DNA from: Acidobacteriota bacterium
Lineage (GTDB): Bacteria > Acidobacteriota > Thermoanaerobaculia > Thermoanaerobaculales > Sulfomarinibacteraceae
Assembly: GCA_013152895.1 (NCBI GenBank)
Contig: JAADFN010000025.1
Coordinates: forward strand, 1-45,956
Reading direction: 5' to 3'
DNA length: 45,956 nt
Shown piece after piece: positions 16,801 to 25,776 of this stretch. Both the position numbers and the translations under genes were made by a program. The notes beneath the pieces are model-generated. The model was not told where the DNA came from. It worked only from the letters and a program-made list of their open reading frames with translations, and ran no database searches. Each line of letters opens with the position of its first letter. The stretch's first letter is position 1.

Positions 16801-17650
16801 GCTTTGCCTCCGCGTAACGCCCACTGTACGCAAACCACAGGTGGTTCTGAAAAACTCGAACACCGATGTCGCCGGCCAGCCGGTCCACGCATGCGCGCAG
16901 ATGCTTCTGACGCAACTGTGCCGCCATATCCCGTCTGACTTCGTTCTCCGTCCGCCGGAGATCCGGATGACCTGGCGGGATTCTCTCCAGCACTTGAAAA
17001 ATGTGGTACCCGGCCGGGCTGCGCACCGGTCCGGAAATCTCCTTGGCATGCAGGGCGAATACAACGTGCTCGAGCTCTGGCGGCAACGTTCCCTTGGCGA
17101 TGATACCAAGGTTGCCACCGTCAGCTGCATTTGGCGCCAGGCTCATCTTCCGTGAAACCGTGACGAAATCCTCGCCATTCCGGAGCCGTTTCTCAGCCGC
17201 AAGAGCCTGAGCCCGCGTCGCCAGGAGCATCTGGCGGACGCGCACGCGCTCCGGCTCCACCTGGCGCATCCGCCGGGCAACTTCCAGCTTGACGAGCGCA
17301 GGATCCGGCAGGGGCGATGGACCGCACACGCCGTCGAGCAGGCTCCGCACCACGGCCGATCTCCTGCCTGGGTTGACCGGAATGTCAACCCGCCGATGGC
17401 GCCGCGCCGCCGCCGCAATGACCTCCTGATCGAGAAACTGGTCCAGCAGCCCGCTCGCCAGGCGCCCGTCAACGGATTGCCACGGCTCCTCGAGCACGTA
17501 CGACAAGTATCCCTGGAACGCCTTGATCTCCACCCGATGACCACCGACGGTCGCGATCACATTGACAGATGCTCTCTCCCGGCACCCGGGAGTCACCCAA
17601 ATAGCCAGCGCCACCGTGGCCAGCATCGTACGCACCAGGAATCGTTTCAC
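16784..17650 (-). CDS. PpiC-type peptidyl-prolyl isomerase lipoprotein
   Basis: A 288-residue protein with lipoprotein signal (VKRFLVRTMLATVALAIW, then VTPGC), a SurA-like N-terminal helical part (FQGYLSYVLEEPWQSVDGRLASGLLDQFLDQEVI) and a parvulin domain (RVRVRQMLLATRAQALAAEKRL, GGNLGIIAKGTLPPELEHVVFAL, AGYHIFQVLERIPP). The periplasmic foldase role is shared with the SurA-like protein it overlaps downstream. GTG at 17650 is chosen as the start that gives a clean lipoprotein signal; an open frame extends to 17737 without recognisable content. The 228 bases between it and the next gene hold only a 6-bp GC hairpin at 17801-17817 with no U-tract. Confidence 0.82.
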   Translation of the reverse strand: MKRFLVRTMLATVALAIWVTPGCRERASVNVIATVGGHRVEIKAFQGYLSYVLEEPWQSVDGRLASGLLDQFLDQEVIAAAARRHRRVDIPVNPGRRSAVVRSLLDGVCGPSPLPDPALVKLEVARRMRQVEPERVRVRQMLLATRAQALAAEKRLRNGEDFVTVSRKMSLAPNAADGGNLGIIAKGTLPPELEHVVFALHAKEISGPVRSPAGYHIFQVLERIPPGHPDLRRTENEVRRDMAAQLRQKHLRACVDRLAGDIGVRVFQNHLWFAYSGRYAEAKHDSKK

Positions 17651-17878
17651 GAATGGAAGCCTACCACGAGACGCCCATCCCCGGACACCGTCCGAGCCAA
17701 GCCCATCAGGACTTTCGTTGCGAGACCGTGGAGGCACCCGTCAATGAGCCACCCCGTGGAGCTTCCGAGAGCGGGCCACGGCCCAGGGTGGCATCGATTG
17801 CGGCCCACGGCGGGCCGATTTGAACAGCGCAGGGAAGAAGATACCGCTTCCCAACCTGTCATATCCCCGGTGCAGGGC

Positions 17879-20587
17879 TCAGGGGCCGGCAGAGGCAGGC
17901 CTGACCCGGCCGCGGGAGCGGCGGGGGCGGGGCGGAATCGAGAGGTGGAGGACGCGGGCCTGGGCGGCGTCGAGGGCCAGCGTGATGCTCAGGGCGGCGC
18001 CGTTTCGGACGTACGGGACCGCCGCGCCGGTTTCGTCGTCGACGAGGCGCAGGGTGGACGCCCCGGACAGGCCAAGGGCGTCGAGATCGACGGTGAGCGT
18101 GGCCTGGCGGGCCGCGGCGGCCCGGTTGTAGACGGTGAAGAAGATGCCGGGAGGGGCCGCGGGATCCTGCGGCGGGCCCGCTCGCCCGAAACGCTCGATC
18201 AGGACGTCGGGATCTCCGCTGCGCGCGTCGGTCAGAGGCTCCCAGCCGGCGGCCCAGAAGGTGAAGATCAGCTGCGCGGTGCGATCGACTTCATCCGTGG
18301 CCCCGGGCTCCCACTGGTGCCCGTTCGGCCCGTCGGAGGGGGGAACGCCGTACAGGATCGCGGGCCCGATGAAGAGATGCGCCTGGTCCGCCGAGAACCC
18401 CGGGGTCTGGTTCGTGAAGAGGTAGGGGCGGCGATCCGCGATCGCGCGGCGGTAATCGAGGATTTCCAGGTTCCAGTTCGTGCCGGTGCCGTCGCCCTTG
18501 ATGTTTCCCTCGCTGCCAAAGCCGTCGATGAAGGGCGCGAGGAAATCGGGGTGGCCGACGCCCCAGAAGTTGATCGTGATGCCGCGGTCCCGTCCCCACG
18601 TCTCGTCCAGGTGGCGGCGCAGCCAGGACAGGTACTCCCAGACGGCAGAGGCGTTGTGCACGGCGGGCTCGTAGGTGTGGGGAGAGTATCCGAGCGTCTG
18701 CGTGGCCGCGGCGAGAGCCTCGGGCCGGAAGTCGAATGAGGCCGTGGACATGAAGTTGTCGATCTGGACGCCGTCCAGGTGGGCGCCGGCCGCGTTGCAG
18801 GCGGCAAAGGACGCATCGATCCGGTAGCGGAGGTTCCACTGCGCCTTGCCGCCGCCGATGTCCGGATCCATGTCCGCGATCCAGCTTCCTTCCCACCAGC
18901 CCTGGGCCCACGCCGGGACGATGACGTGCTTGAGCATCCACTCGCCGTTCGTATCGACGACGGCGCTCGAGCCAATCGCGTCCGCGAACGCCCGCGTTGA
19001 CTCGTCGGAGCTTTGCGCCATCTGATCGACGGTGGCGAGGAGATCGTCCAGAACGGGCCGGGGATTCCCGGAGGGCGTCACCTTGATGGCGAGATCGCTC
19101 GACGTGTACTGGGCAGTGTAGATGTTGGCCGCGTCCTCCTCCAAGGCCTGCTCGACGCCGGCGGGCGTGTAGAAATCCCCCTGGCTCCGCCCGCTGAACC
19201 CATAGAGGCGGACACGGGGTGCGAAGGCGGTGGGAAAGAGGTCCCGGTACCGCTCGATGATGTCGCGAAAGCCCCACGCCGGATCGGCGCGGAAGACGAG
19301 CGCATGGAAACGCGCCTGGCCGCCGAGCTGGACGGCCAGGGGCGAAATCCCAAGGTGGAAGGTCACTCCGAGGACGCCGTGCGCGGCATCGTACGCGATC
19401 TCGCCGAGCTGGGGCACGCCGGGGGGCAGCGCCATGGCCAGCCCGGCGCCGGCGGAGGAGGTTCCCAGCCCGCCGTACGGGTACAACGAGATCGGCAGCC
19501 ATCCATCGGCCACCGCGCTGATGGCATGCTCGTACCTCCCGGTCCGTTCGATCGGCCGGCTGACGTGGGCGTCGTCCCACCAGGTCCATCCTTCGTCCGC
19601 CGCCACGGGGACCTGGACTCTCAGGTCGAAGGCGCGCGCGGCGCCCGACACATCCGTCACCGTGCCGTCGATGGCGATGGCGCCCGAGGCAGCCGAAAGT
19701 CGCGCCGTCACCTGGAGCCCGCCGATCCCGGAGCCCGCGAGCTCGATGCAGTCCGCCTCGCCCTGGCACGGCGTCGCGGCCACGGGCACCGCGATGTCGG
19801 GCTCGGTCGCGGGAACCAGCGACAGGTCGTCGACCCACACCGTCTCGCCCAGGAGCTTCGCCCCGATGATGACGCGGAGGGCGGCGGCGCCGGCGGGCGC
19901 AACCAGCTCGCGGCGGGTCAGGCGCCAGTCGGAGCAGTTCATGTGCAACGGTGTGGCAAGCTCGGCCTGCCCCAACGTTGCACCAGCGCCGTCGAGCCAC
20001 TGCACGTACAGGCCGGTGTGGTGATCGAACTGGCGCCACTGCACCATCTGCAGGGCCGGCGCCGTTCCGGAATCTTCCACCAGAAACCCCGCCGGGCTCT
20101 TCCACCAGGCCGCCACCCTCAGGCGCTCGCCGGGAGAGACGCTCACGGGATCGGCAGCCCAGGCCGCCCAGCCGGCCCCGTCCTCGGAACCCCCGGAGAG
20201 CTCGAGGGCGCCCGAGCCGGAGTGAGCTTCGCCGGTGACCCGCCGTCCCTCGACGCCGGCGCCCTGCACCTCCTGCCAGTGGGCCAGGCCATCCTCGAAC
20301 CCCGGGTTGGCGAGAAGATTTGGCTCGAAGTCGGCGCCGGCCGCGCTGAGATCCCGCAGCACCAGCAGCGGCGCGGGCGCACCGGCGAGCTCGGTGGCGC
20401 CGATCCGGACGGAGGTCACCGATCCGTTCGGCGACAGTCCGAGCGCCAGGCCATCGCCGGAGTGAATCTCGAGCTGCCCCGCGAGGCTGGCGCCGGCGAC
20501 GAGGCACACGATCCCGGCGGCCAGACCCTCCCGCCAGCGGCGCGGCCCGCCTCCGCGAGCGTCTTTCCCGTCTCGGCCGGTTTCCAT
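17879..20587 (-). CDS. Large secreted protein, probable glycoside-hydrolase-like enzyme of unknown specificity
   Basis: A 902-residue exported protein (signal WREGLAAGIVCLVAGASLAGQ). Residues about 90-270 look like a carbohydrate-binding, galactose-binding-like domain (NLLANPGFEDGLAHWQEV ... VWVDDLSLVP). A beta-rich section follows to about 430, then a probable TIM-barrel region with several acidic/aromatic clusters (VVDTNGEWMLKHVIVPAWAQ, SWIADMDPDIG, HLDGVQIDNFMS, ITINFWGVGHPDF). The C-terminus forms a beta-sandwich. The layout resembles glycosidases, but I cannot name a family or a catalytic pair. ATG at 20587 has GGGGAG 5 bases upstream. It stands alone, divergent from mraZ. Possible acquisition by transfer is untested. 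Confidence 0.6.
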   Translation of the reverse strand: METGRDGKDARGGGPRRWREGLAAGIVCLVAGASLAGQLEIHSGDGLALGLSPNGSVTSVRIGATELAGAPAPLLVLRDLSAAGADFEPNLLANPGFEDGLAHWQEVQGAGVEGRRVTGEAHSGSGALELSGGSEDGAGWAAWAADPVSVSPGERLRVAAWWKSPAGFLVEDSGTAPALQMVQWRQFDHHTGLYVQWLDGAGATLGQAELATPLHMNCSDWRLTRRELVAPAGAAALRVIIGAKLLGETVWVDDLSLVPATEPDIAVPVAATPCQGEADCIELAGSGIGGLQVTARLSAASGAIAIDGTVTDVSGAARAFDLRVQVPVAADEGWTWWDDAHVSRPIERTGRYEHAISAVADGWLPISLYPYGGLGTSSAGAGLAMALPPGVPQLGEIAYDAAHGVLGVTFHLGISPLAVQLGGQARFHALVFRADPAWGFRDIIERYRDLFPTAFAPRVRLYGFSGRSQGDFYTPAGVEQALEEDAANIYTAQYTSSDLAIKVTPSGNPRPVLDDLLATVDQMAQSSDESTRAFADAIGSSAVVDTNGEWMLKHVIVPAWAQGWWEGSWIADMDPDIGGGKAQWNLRYRIDASFAACNAAGAHLDGVQIDNFMSTASFDFRPEALAAATQTLGYSPHTYEPAVHNASAVWEYLSWLRRHLDETWGRDRGITINFWGVGHPDFLAPFIDGFGSEGNIKGDGTGTNWNLEILDYRRAIADRRPYLFTNQTPGFSADQAHLFIGPAILYGVPPSDGPNGHQWEPGATDEVDRTAQLIFTFWAAGWEPLTDARSGDPDVLIERFGRAGPPQDPAAPPGIFFTVYNRAAAARQATLTVDLDALGLSGASTLRLVDDETGAAVPYVRNGAALSITLALDAAQARVLHLSIPPRPRRSRGRVRPASAGP

Positions 20588-20798
20588 AGGCTCCCCTTCC
20601 CGTGAACCGTCACGTTTTCGACGAGCGCGGCGCCCTCCGGTTGACAACGTGGCGGAGCGTGCACCGCAGGGCCCCTGCCCGGTCCGAGCTCATCGCCGAT
20701 GCGTGCAAGCGCACCCCGAGGAGCGCGTTCCTCGTCGGCTTTTCGGATCCAGCCATGAGCCGGGGCCGAAAACGCTGCGCCCGACGCGCTTGCAGGGC
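20588..20798. other. Intergenic spacer upstream of the dcw promoter
   Basis: About 210 bases between the divergent secreted-enzyme gene and the mraZ promoter. A TTGACA at 20641-20646 on the plus strand has no -10 partner at normal spacing. Open frames here are short and unlike any protein I recognise. With the promoter and operator described separately, the whole mraZ upstream gap is 323 bases. Confidence 0.4.
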
Positions 20799-20827
20799 TT
20801 GACAACGCGGGATCTTCCGGCCAAGAT
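20799..20827 (+). promoter_or_regulatory. Sigma70-type promoter of the division/cell-wall cluster
   Basis: Consensus -35 TTGACA at 20799-20804, a 17-base spacer and a -10 of CAAGAT at 20822-20827 (3 of 6 matches). It is followed immediately by the MraZ box array and, 84 bases further on, by the mraZ GTG start. Position and the match of the -35 make it the likely main promoter for mraZ to ftsZ. Confidence 0.6.
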
Positions 20828-20830
20828 GGA

Positions 20831-20870
20831 GTGGTCAGAAGTGGCTCAAAATGGCCTGATGTGGAAAACA
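20831..20870 (+). promoter_or_regulatory. MraZ operator: four 10-bp direct repeats
   Basis: Four repeats with exact 10-base period: GTGGTCAGAA, GTGGCTCAAA, ATGGCCTGAT, GTGGAAAACA. MraZ proteins in Escherichia coli and mollicutes bind three or four TGG-containing repeats one helical turn apart upstream of mraZ. Here they lie just downstream of the -10, so MraZ binding would block transcript initiation or escape, giving autoregulation of the cluster. Confidence 0.75.
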
Positions 20871-20910
20871 CCTTCCGTTGGCGCGTTTCCCATCGGTCCG
20901 GGAGGGTTTG

Positions 20911-21354
20911 GTGGAACGTTTTCGCGGTGGATTCCCGGCAACGATCGACGCCAAGGGGCGTGTCAAGCTGCCTGCCAAGCTGCGGGAGCAGCTTGACGAC
21001 GGCTTTGGCAGAGAGGTGTATGTCTGCTCCTTCTTCCCTCACGAGCTGCGAGTGTACCCGCTCCCGGTCTGGGAAGGAGTCGAGGAACGGTTGCTGGCCA
21101 AGCCCGGGATGAAACCGGCGGTCCTCAAGCTGATCGAACGGGTCAATTACGGGCAGCAGGTCGAGATGGACGACCAGGGGCGAATCCTGATCCCGGCGCT
21201 CCTGCGGGAGATGGTCGACGTCGGGGGCGAGGTGGTCGTTTCCGGCCGCATCAACCATCTCGCCCTGACGCGCCGCGACCGGGCGGCCTCGTTCCTCGAG
21301 CGGCCGTCCCTGACCGACGAAGAGCTCGAAGAGCTGGCCGAGCTGGAGCTGTGA
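20911..21354 (+). CDS. mraZ: Transcriptional regulator MraZ
   Basis: A 147-residue double SpoVT/AbrB-fold protein. The first half has FRGGFPATIDAKGRVKLPAKLREQL, the second has VNYGQQVEMDDQGRILIPALLREM; these two DxxGR-type repeats define MraZ. It forms a ring that binds the repeats upstream of its own gene. GTG at 20911 is chosen because GGGAGG sits 6 bases before it and it gives the canonical N-terminus; the ATG at 20878 would add 11 unconserved residues. First gene of the dcw operon, 12 bases ahead of rsmH. Confidence 0.94.
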   Translation: MERFRGGFPATIDAKGRVKLPAKLREQLDDGFGREVYVCSFFPHELRVYPLPVWEGVEERLLAKPGMKPAVLKLIERVNYGQQVEMDDQGRILIPALLREMVDVGGEVVVSGRINHLALTRRDRAASFLERPSLTDEELEELAELEL

Positions 21355-21366
21355 TGGGAGCTGAAC

Positions 21367-22305
21367 ATGTCAACGATCCACGTGCCCGTGCTCCAAGACG
21401 AGGTGGTCGCGCTTCTTGCGGCCGTCCGGGACGGGCTATTCGTGGATGCAACCCTAGGGCTGGGGGGTCACGCATCGGCCGTCCTCGCGGCAGCGCCGGG
21501 CCTCCGGCTCATCGGTCTGGATCGTGATCCGCGCGCCCTCGAGCTGGCGCGCGAGCGGCTTGAACCCTGGTCCGATCGAGTGTGTCTCGTCACCCGTCCC
21601 TTCGCCGATCTTCCCGAGGTGCTCGACGAGCTGGACGAAGAACGTCCCATCGCGATTCTCGCGGATCTCGGGTGCTCGTCGCTCCAGCTTGACTCACCCG
21701 GACGCGGTTTTTCTTTCCTCGCCGACGGTCCGCTCGACATGCGCATGGGCGCCTCCGGACCGACGGCGGCCGACCTTGTCAACAACGCCGAGGAGGAGGA
21801 GCTGATGCGAATTCTCTGGAAGTACGGGGAGGAGCGGCGGTCGCGGGCGATCGCACGGGCGATCATCGAGCGCCGCCGCCACCGGCCGTTGACGCGGACC
21901 GGCGATCTCGTCGAGGTGGTGCTCGGCGTCCTGGGTCCCGGCCGCAGGGGCCGGATCCATCCGGCGACGAGGACGTTCCAGGCGATCCGGATCGCCGTGA
22001 ACGATGAGCTGGGGCAGCTCGAGCGTTTCCTGGAACCGGCCGCCGAACGGCTGGCGCCCGGAGGGCGGCTGGCGGTGATCAGCTTCCATTCCCTCGAGGA
22101 CCGGATCGTGAAGCACACGCTGCAAAGACTCGAAGGCCGTTGCACGTGTCCGCCGGACCTTCCGGTCTGCCGGTGTGGCACGCGCTCCCTGGTGCGCCGC
22201 CTGACCACCAAGCCGGTCCGGCCTTCCGAGGCCGAGATGCGGGCCAACCCGCGATCGCGGTCGGCGCGGCTGCGCGCGGCGGAGCGCGTGGAGGACGAGC
22301 CATGA
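21367..22305 (+). CDS. rsmH: 16S rRNA (cytosine-1402-N4)-methyltransferase RsmH (MraW)
   Basis: A 312-residue SAM-dependent methyltransferase that modifies C1402 in the ribosomal decoding centre. Motifs visible: HVPVLQDEVV at the N-terminus, SAM-binding VDATLGLGGHASAVL and LIGLDRDPRAL, ILADLGCSSLQLD, and the C-terminal ISFHSLEDRIVKHTL and CRCG segments, all characteristic of RsmH. Full-length. The start is 12 bases after mraZ with GGGAGC upstream; the stop overlaps ftsL by 4 bases. Confidence 0.96.
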   Translation: MSTIHVPVLQDEVVALLAAVRDGLFVDATLGLGGHASAVLAAAPGLRLIGLDRDPRALELARERLEPWSDRVCLVTRPFADLPEVLDELDEERPIAILADLGCSSLQLDSPGRGFSFLADGPLDMRMGASGPTAADLVNNAEEEELMRILWKYGEERRSRAIARAIIERRRHRPLTRTGDLVEVVLGVLGPGRRGRIHPATRTFQAIRIAVNDELGQLERFLEPAAERLAPGGRLAVISFHSLEDRIVKHTLQRLEGRCTCPPDLPVCRCGTRSLVRRLTTKPVRPSEAEMRANPRSRSARLRAAERVEDEP

Positions 22306-22646
22306 TCGAGCTTCCCGTCGCCAGGCCGTCGAACCTCTGGGTCCGTCGTGAACGCGACCGGCGCTGGCTCCGCGCCCTTGCGGCGATGTTGATCACGGCG
22401 GCGATCGTGGGAGCGATCCTTTTCCTGATCGGCTGGCCGCGCCTCCAGACGACGTCGATCAATTACAACCTCATCAAGCTGCGGGCCCAGGTCGACGAGC
22501 TGGCACGGCGCGAGCGGGCGCTCGAGGTCGAGGTCCAGGCCCAGATGGGCCCCGAACGGCTGGCGGCGCGTGCCCGGGCGCTCGGTCTCCAGCCGCCCCC
22601 GGCCGCGCAGGTCAGCGTGATGCGGGCGGAAGGGACGGCCCGATGA
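22302..22646 (+). CDS. ftsL: FtsL-like division protein
   Basis: A 114-residue bitopic protein: a basic cytoplasmic N-terminus (LWVRRERDRRWLRALA), one transmembrane helix (AMLITAAIVGAILFLIGWP) and a periplasmic coiled coil (INYNLIKLRAQVDELARRERALEVEVQAQM) ending in a short RARALGLQPP motif. Sequence is poorly conserved in this family, but size, topology and location between rsmH and ftsI identify it. It partners FtsB-like protein and FtsQ to activate FtsWI. ATG at 22302 overlaps the rsmH stop (ATGA). Confidence 0.85.
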   Translation: MIELPVARPSNLWVRRERDRRWLRALAAMLITAAIVGAILFLIGWPRLQTTSINYNLIKLRAQVDELARRERALEVEVQAQMGPERLAARARALGLQPPPAAQVSVMRAEGTAR

Positions 22647-24322
22647 GCCGGCGCCGGCTGGTCCTCGTGGCGAGCCTCCTGGCCGCAGCGGAGCTCGTGA
22701 TCGGGGTCCGCATCGTCCAGGTCATGGTTTTCGGCCACGCCAGGTTCGAGCGGATGGCCCGGCGCCAGCAGCAGCGCACCCTGACGGTCCCAAGCCTGCG
22801 CGGAGAGATCCGCACCGCCGACGGTTCGATCCTGGCAGCCAGCCTGGAGCGCGTGGCCATCGAAGTCGACTCGCGCGCGCTGCGCTATCCGAAGCTCTTC
22901 GCACAGGCGGCCGCCCCGCTGATCGGCGCAACCCCCGGCGGCATCGCCCGGCGCCTGGCCCCCGGCGGGCGTGCCGTGTGGCTGGCGCGCCACGTCACCC
23001 GGGAGGCCGGCCGGAAGGTTCGTTCGCTGGCACCGAACGCCGTCGTCCTGATCCCCGATTCGGTCCGGGTCTACCCGCTCGGCGCACTCGCCGCCCCGGT
23101 CGTGGGTTTCGTCGGCCGGGAGGCGCTCCGGACGGTGGGGCGCGCCGGCCTCGAGCACCGGTTCGACGCGCTGCTCGCAGGAACGCCCGCGCGGTACCTG
23201 GCCGTCCGGGATGCCGTGCAACGCACGATCCGGCTCCGCAGAATCAGCGAGGGGCGCCCCGGCTTCGATCTCGTGTTGACCCTCGACGCACGGCTCCAGG
23301 CCGCCTGCGAGGCCCAGCTGCAATCGGTGTTGAAACGGGTGGGCGCTCAGAGCGCCTCGGCCGTCGTCCTCGATCCCAACAACGGACGGGTGCTGGCCCT
23401 CGCGTCGCTGCCATCGTTCGACCCCCAGGTCCCGGGCGCCAGCGCGCCCGCGGCGTGGCGCCTCCACCCCGTTCAGGACGCCTACGAGCCCGGATCGACC
23501 GTCAAGCCGCTCATCGCCGCCGCCGCGCTGGCGGCGGGCGTCATCCGGCCCGGCGAGACCTTCGATTGCCGCAGGGGGGGAATCACCGTCGACGGCCACT
23601 GGATCCGGGACCACGCGGACCCCGCGCGCTACACGCTCGACGGAATCATCTGCCACTCCTCGAACGCCGGGATCATCATGGTCGCCGAGCGTCTGGCCCC
23701 CCGGTTCCTGTTCAGGAGCCTGACGGCCTACGGCCTGGGCCACCGCCCCGGCCTCGGGTTTCCCGGGGAAACTCCCGGCATTCTGCCATCGCCGGACCGC
23801 TGGTCGCGGATGAGCGAGGCCAGCATGTCGTTGGGGCAGGAGGTGACGGCGAGCCCCCTCCAGATGGCGGTGGCCTACGCAGCGATCGCCAACGGCGGAT
23901 GGCTGCCCCAGCCAAAGCTGGTGCTCAGCGTGAGTGGGGGCCGCGAAACCGCCGCGTTTACGCCGTCGTGGCGGCGGCGGGTGATGGGCGAGGCTCTCGC
24001 CGCTCGGATCAGGAGCATGCTCGAGAGCGTGGTCACAAGCGGGACGGGACGGGAGGCGGCGCTGGCGGGCTACCGGGTAGCCGGCAAGACGGGAACCGCC
24101 CAGCGTGCGTTCGACGGGGCCTTCGATCACAAGCACTACGTCGCCTGGTTTGCCGGGTTCCTCCCGCTGCCGCATCCGCGGGCCGTGATCGTCGTGGCGG
24201 TCGAGGACCCGGTCAAGGACTACTGGGGCTCGTCCGTGGCGGCGCCGGCGTTCCACGGGATTGCCGCCGCAACCGTGCGCCTGCTGGGCATCCCGCCGAT
24301 GACCGGGGAGAGGGTCTCGTGA
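22643..24322 (+). CDS. ftsI: Penicillin-binding protein FtsI (PBP3, transpeptidase)
   Basis: A 559-residue class B PBP that crosslinks septal peptidoglycan. N-terminal transmembrane anchor (LVLVASLLAAAELVIGVRIVQV), a dimerisation domain with RGEIRTADGSILA, and the transpeptidase domain with active-site S285-T-V-K288, S339-S-N341 and K482-T-G484. No PASTA domain is present. The start overlaps the ftsL stop by 4 bases; the end overlaps murE by 4. Confidence 0.95.
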   Translation: MSRRRLVLVASLLAAAELVIGVRIVQVMVFGHARFERMARRQQQRTLTVPSLRGEIRTADGSILAASLERVAIEVDSRALRYPKLFAQAAAPLIGATPGGIARRLAPGGRAVWLARHVTREAGRKVRSLAPNAVVLIPDSVRVYPLGALAAPVVGFVGREALRTVGRAGLEHRFDALLAGTPARYLAVRDAVQRTIRLRRISEGRPGFDLVLTLDARLQAACEAQLQSVLKRVGAQSASAVVLDPNNGRVLALASLPSFDPQVPGASAPAAWRLHPVQDAYEPGSTVKPLIAAAALAAGVIRPGETFDCRRGGITVDGHWIRDHADPARYTLDGIICHSSNAGIIMVAERLAPRFLFRSLTAYGLGHRPGLGFPGETPGILPSPDRWSRMSEASMSLGQEVTASPLQMAVAYAAIANGGWLPQPKLVLSVSGGRETAAFTPSWRRRVMGEALAARIRSMLESVVTSGTGREAALAGYRVAGKTGTAQRAFDGAFDHKHYVAWFAGFLPLPHPRAVIVVAVEDPVKDYWGSSVAAPAFHGIAAATVRLLGIPPMTGERVS

Positions 24323-25776
24323 AGCTGGGCGAGCTGATGCGCCGTCTCCCCTCGGCCGTGCTCACCGGCGATGCCGGGATCGAGGTCACCGGGATCCACC
24401 ACGATTCCCGGCGCCTCGAACCCGGCCAGATCTTCGCGGCGATGCCGGGCGAGCACCGGCACGGCCTCGATTTCCTCGGCGAGGCGCTCGGGCGAGGCGC
24501 TGCGGCCGTGCTGACCGACCGCGAACCGCCGGAAGGTGTCACGGCCGCCTGGATCACGACCGCCTCGCCGCGGGCTCACATGGCGCTCGCCGCGTGGGCG
24601 CTTGCGGGCGACCCGCAACGTCGCCTGGAGCTCGTGGGGATCACCGGCACGAACGGCAAGAGCACCGTGGCCGGGCTCGTCGCGTCGATGCTGGAGGCCG
24701 CCGGACGGCCGGCCGGCCTCTTCGGAACCCTGGAGTACCGGTTCGCAGGGATGCGCGTCCCGGCCCCCCGTACGACCCCGGAAGCGACCGATCTCGCACC
24801 GAAGCTGGCCCGGATTGTCGCGGAGGGCGGCGATGTCGCCGTCATGGAGGTGTCCTCCCACGCGATCGCGCTTGACCGCGTTGCCGGCCTGGATTTCGAC
24901 GTGGCCGTCTTCACGAACCTGAGCCGGGATCACCTCGATTACCATCGCACGATGGACGCCTACTTCGCCACCAAGAAACGCCTCTTCACCGAGCTGCTCG
25001 CGCCGGACGGCCGCCGCGTGCTGCCATCGGGCGACCGGTGGGGCACGGCGCTTGGGGCCGAGCCCCGCGCCGGGGACGTGACATGGGGTCTCGACGACGC
25101 CGACGTCACGGCCTCCGCGCCGAGGTACTCGCTCGACGGCACGTCGTTCGAGCTGCGGACACCGGCGGGCAGCGCCGGGATCGTGCTGCCGTTGATCGGC
25201 GAGCACAACCTGGAAAACGCGCTGGCCGCCGCGGCGGCCGGGTTCGCGCTCGGCCTTCCGTTCGAGGCGATCTCGCGCGCCCTGAACGGGGCCCGCCCGT
25301 TACCGGGGCGTCTCGAACCGGTCCGGACGGAATTGGCCTTCCCGGTCTACATCGATTTCGCCCACACGCCTGACGGCTTGCGCGCGGTGCTGAGGGCGCT
25401 GCGGCGCGTGACCGATCGCAGGCTGATCGTGGTGTTCGGCGCCGGGGGCGACCGGGACCGCGGCAAGCGCCGCCCGATGGGGCGGGCGGCCGGCGAGCTT
25501 GCCGATGACGCCATCGTCACCTCGGACAATCCCCGGACGGAGGATCCCGCCGCGATCGCCCGGGAGGTCGCCGCGGGCGTGCGCGAGGCGGGGATGGAGC
25601 CGGCGGTGATTCTCGACAGGCGCGAGGCGATCGCGACCGCCCTGAAGCGGGCAGACGCCTCATCGCTGGTCCTCGTCGCGGGCAAGGGCCACGAAACGGA
25701 CCAGGAGATCGGGGGGCGGCGGCTCCCGTTCTCCGACGTCCAGGTGATCCACGAGCTGGCGGGGGGGGCGTCATGA
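24319..25776 (+). CDS. murE: UDP-MurNAc-tripeptide synthetase MurE, meso-diaminopimelate type
   Basis: Adds the third amino acid to UDP-MurNAc-L-Ala-D-Glu. The 485-residue protein has the ATP loop GTNGKST (residues 110-116), the central Mur ligase motifs (VMEVSSHAIALDRV, NLSRDHLDYHRTMDAYFATK with the probable carbamylated Lys) and the C-terminal domain. The specificity motif DNPRTED is the meso-DAP version, so the peptidoglycan should be of the Gram-negative A1gamma type. GTG at 24319 overlaps the ftsI stop (GTGA); the long frame upstream is a shadow of ftsI. Confidence 0.95.
   Translation: MKLGELMRRLPSAVLTGDAGIEVTGIHHDSRRLEPGQIFAAMPGEHRHGLDFLGEALGRGAAAVLTDREPPEGVTAAWITTASPRAHMALAAWALAGDPQRRLELVGITGTNGKSTVAGLVASMLEAAGRPAGLFGTLEYRFAGMRVPAPRTTPEATDLAPKLARIVAEGGDVAVMEVSSHAIALDRVAGLDFDVAVFTNLSRDHLDYHRTMDAYFATKKRLFTELLAPDGRRVLPSGDRWGTALGAEPRAGDVTWGLDDADVTASAPRYSLDGTSFELRTPAGSAGIVLPLIGEHNLENALAAAAAGFALGLPFEAISRALNGARPLPGRLEPVRTELAFPVYIDFAHTPDGLRAVLRALRRVTDRRLIVVFGAGGDRDRGKRRPMGRAAGELADDAIVTSDNPRTEDPAAIAREVAAGVREAGMEPAVILDRREAIATALKRADASSLVLVAGKGHETDQEIGGRRLPFSDVQVIHELAGGAS

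Noticed and set aside
17801-17817. Hairpin CGGCCC-ACGGC-GGGCCG as a terminator
   Set aside because: Short stem, no U-tract, and no gene on the plus strand ends before it; background GC palindromes are common here.
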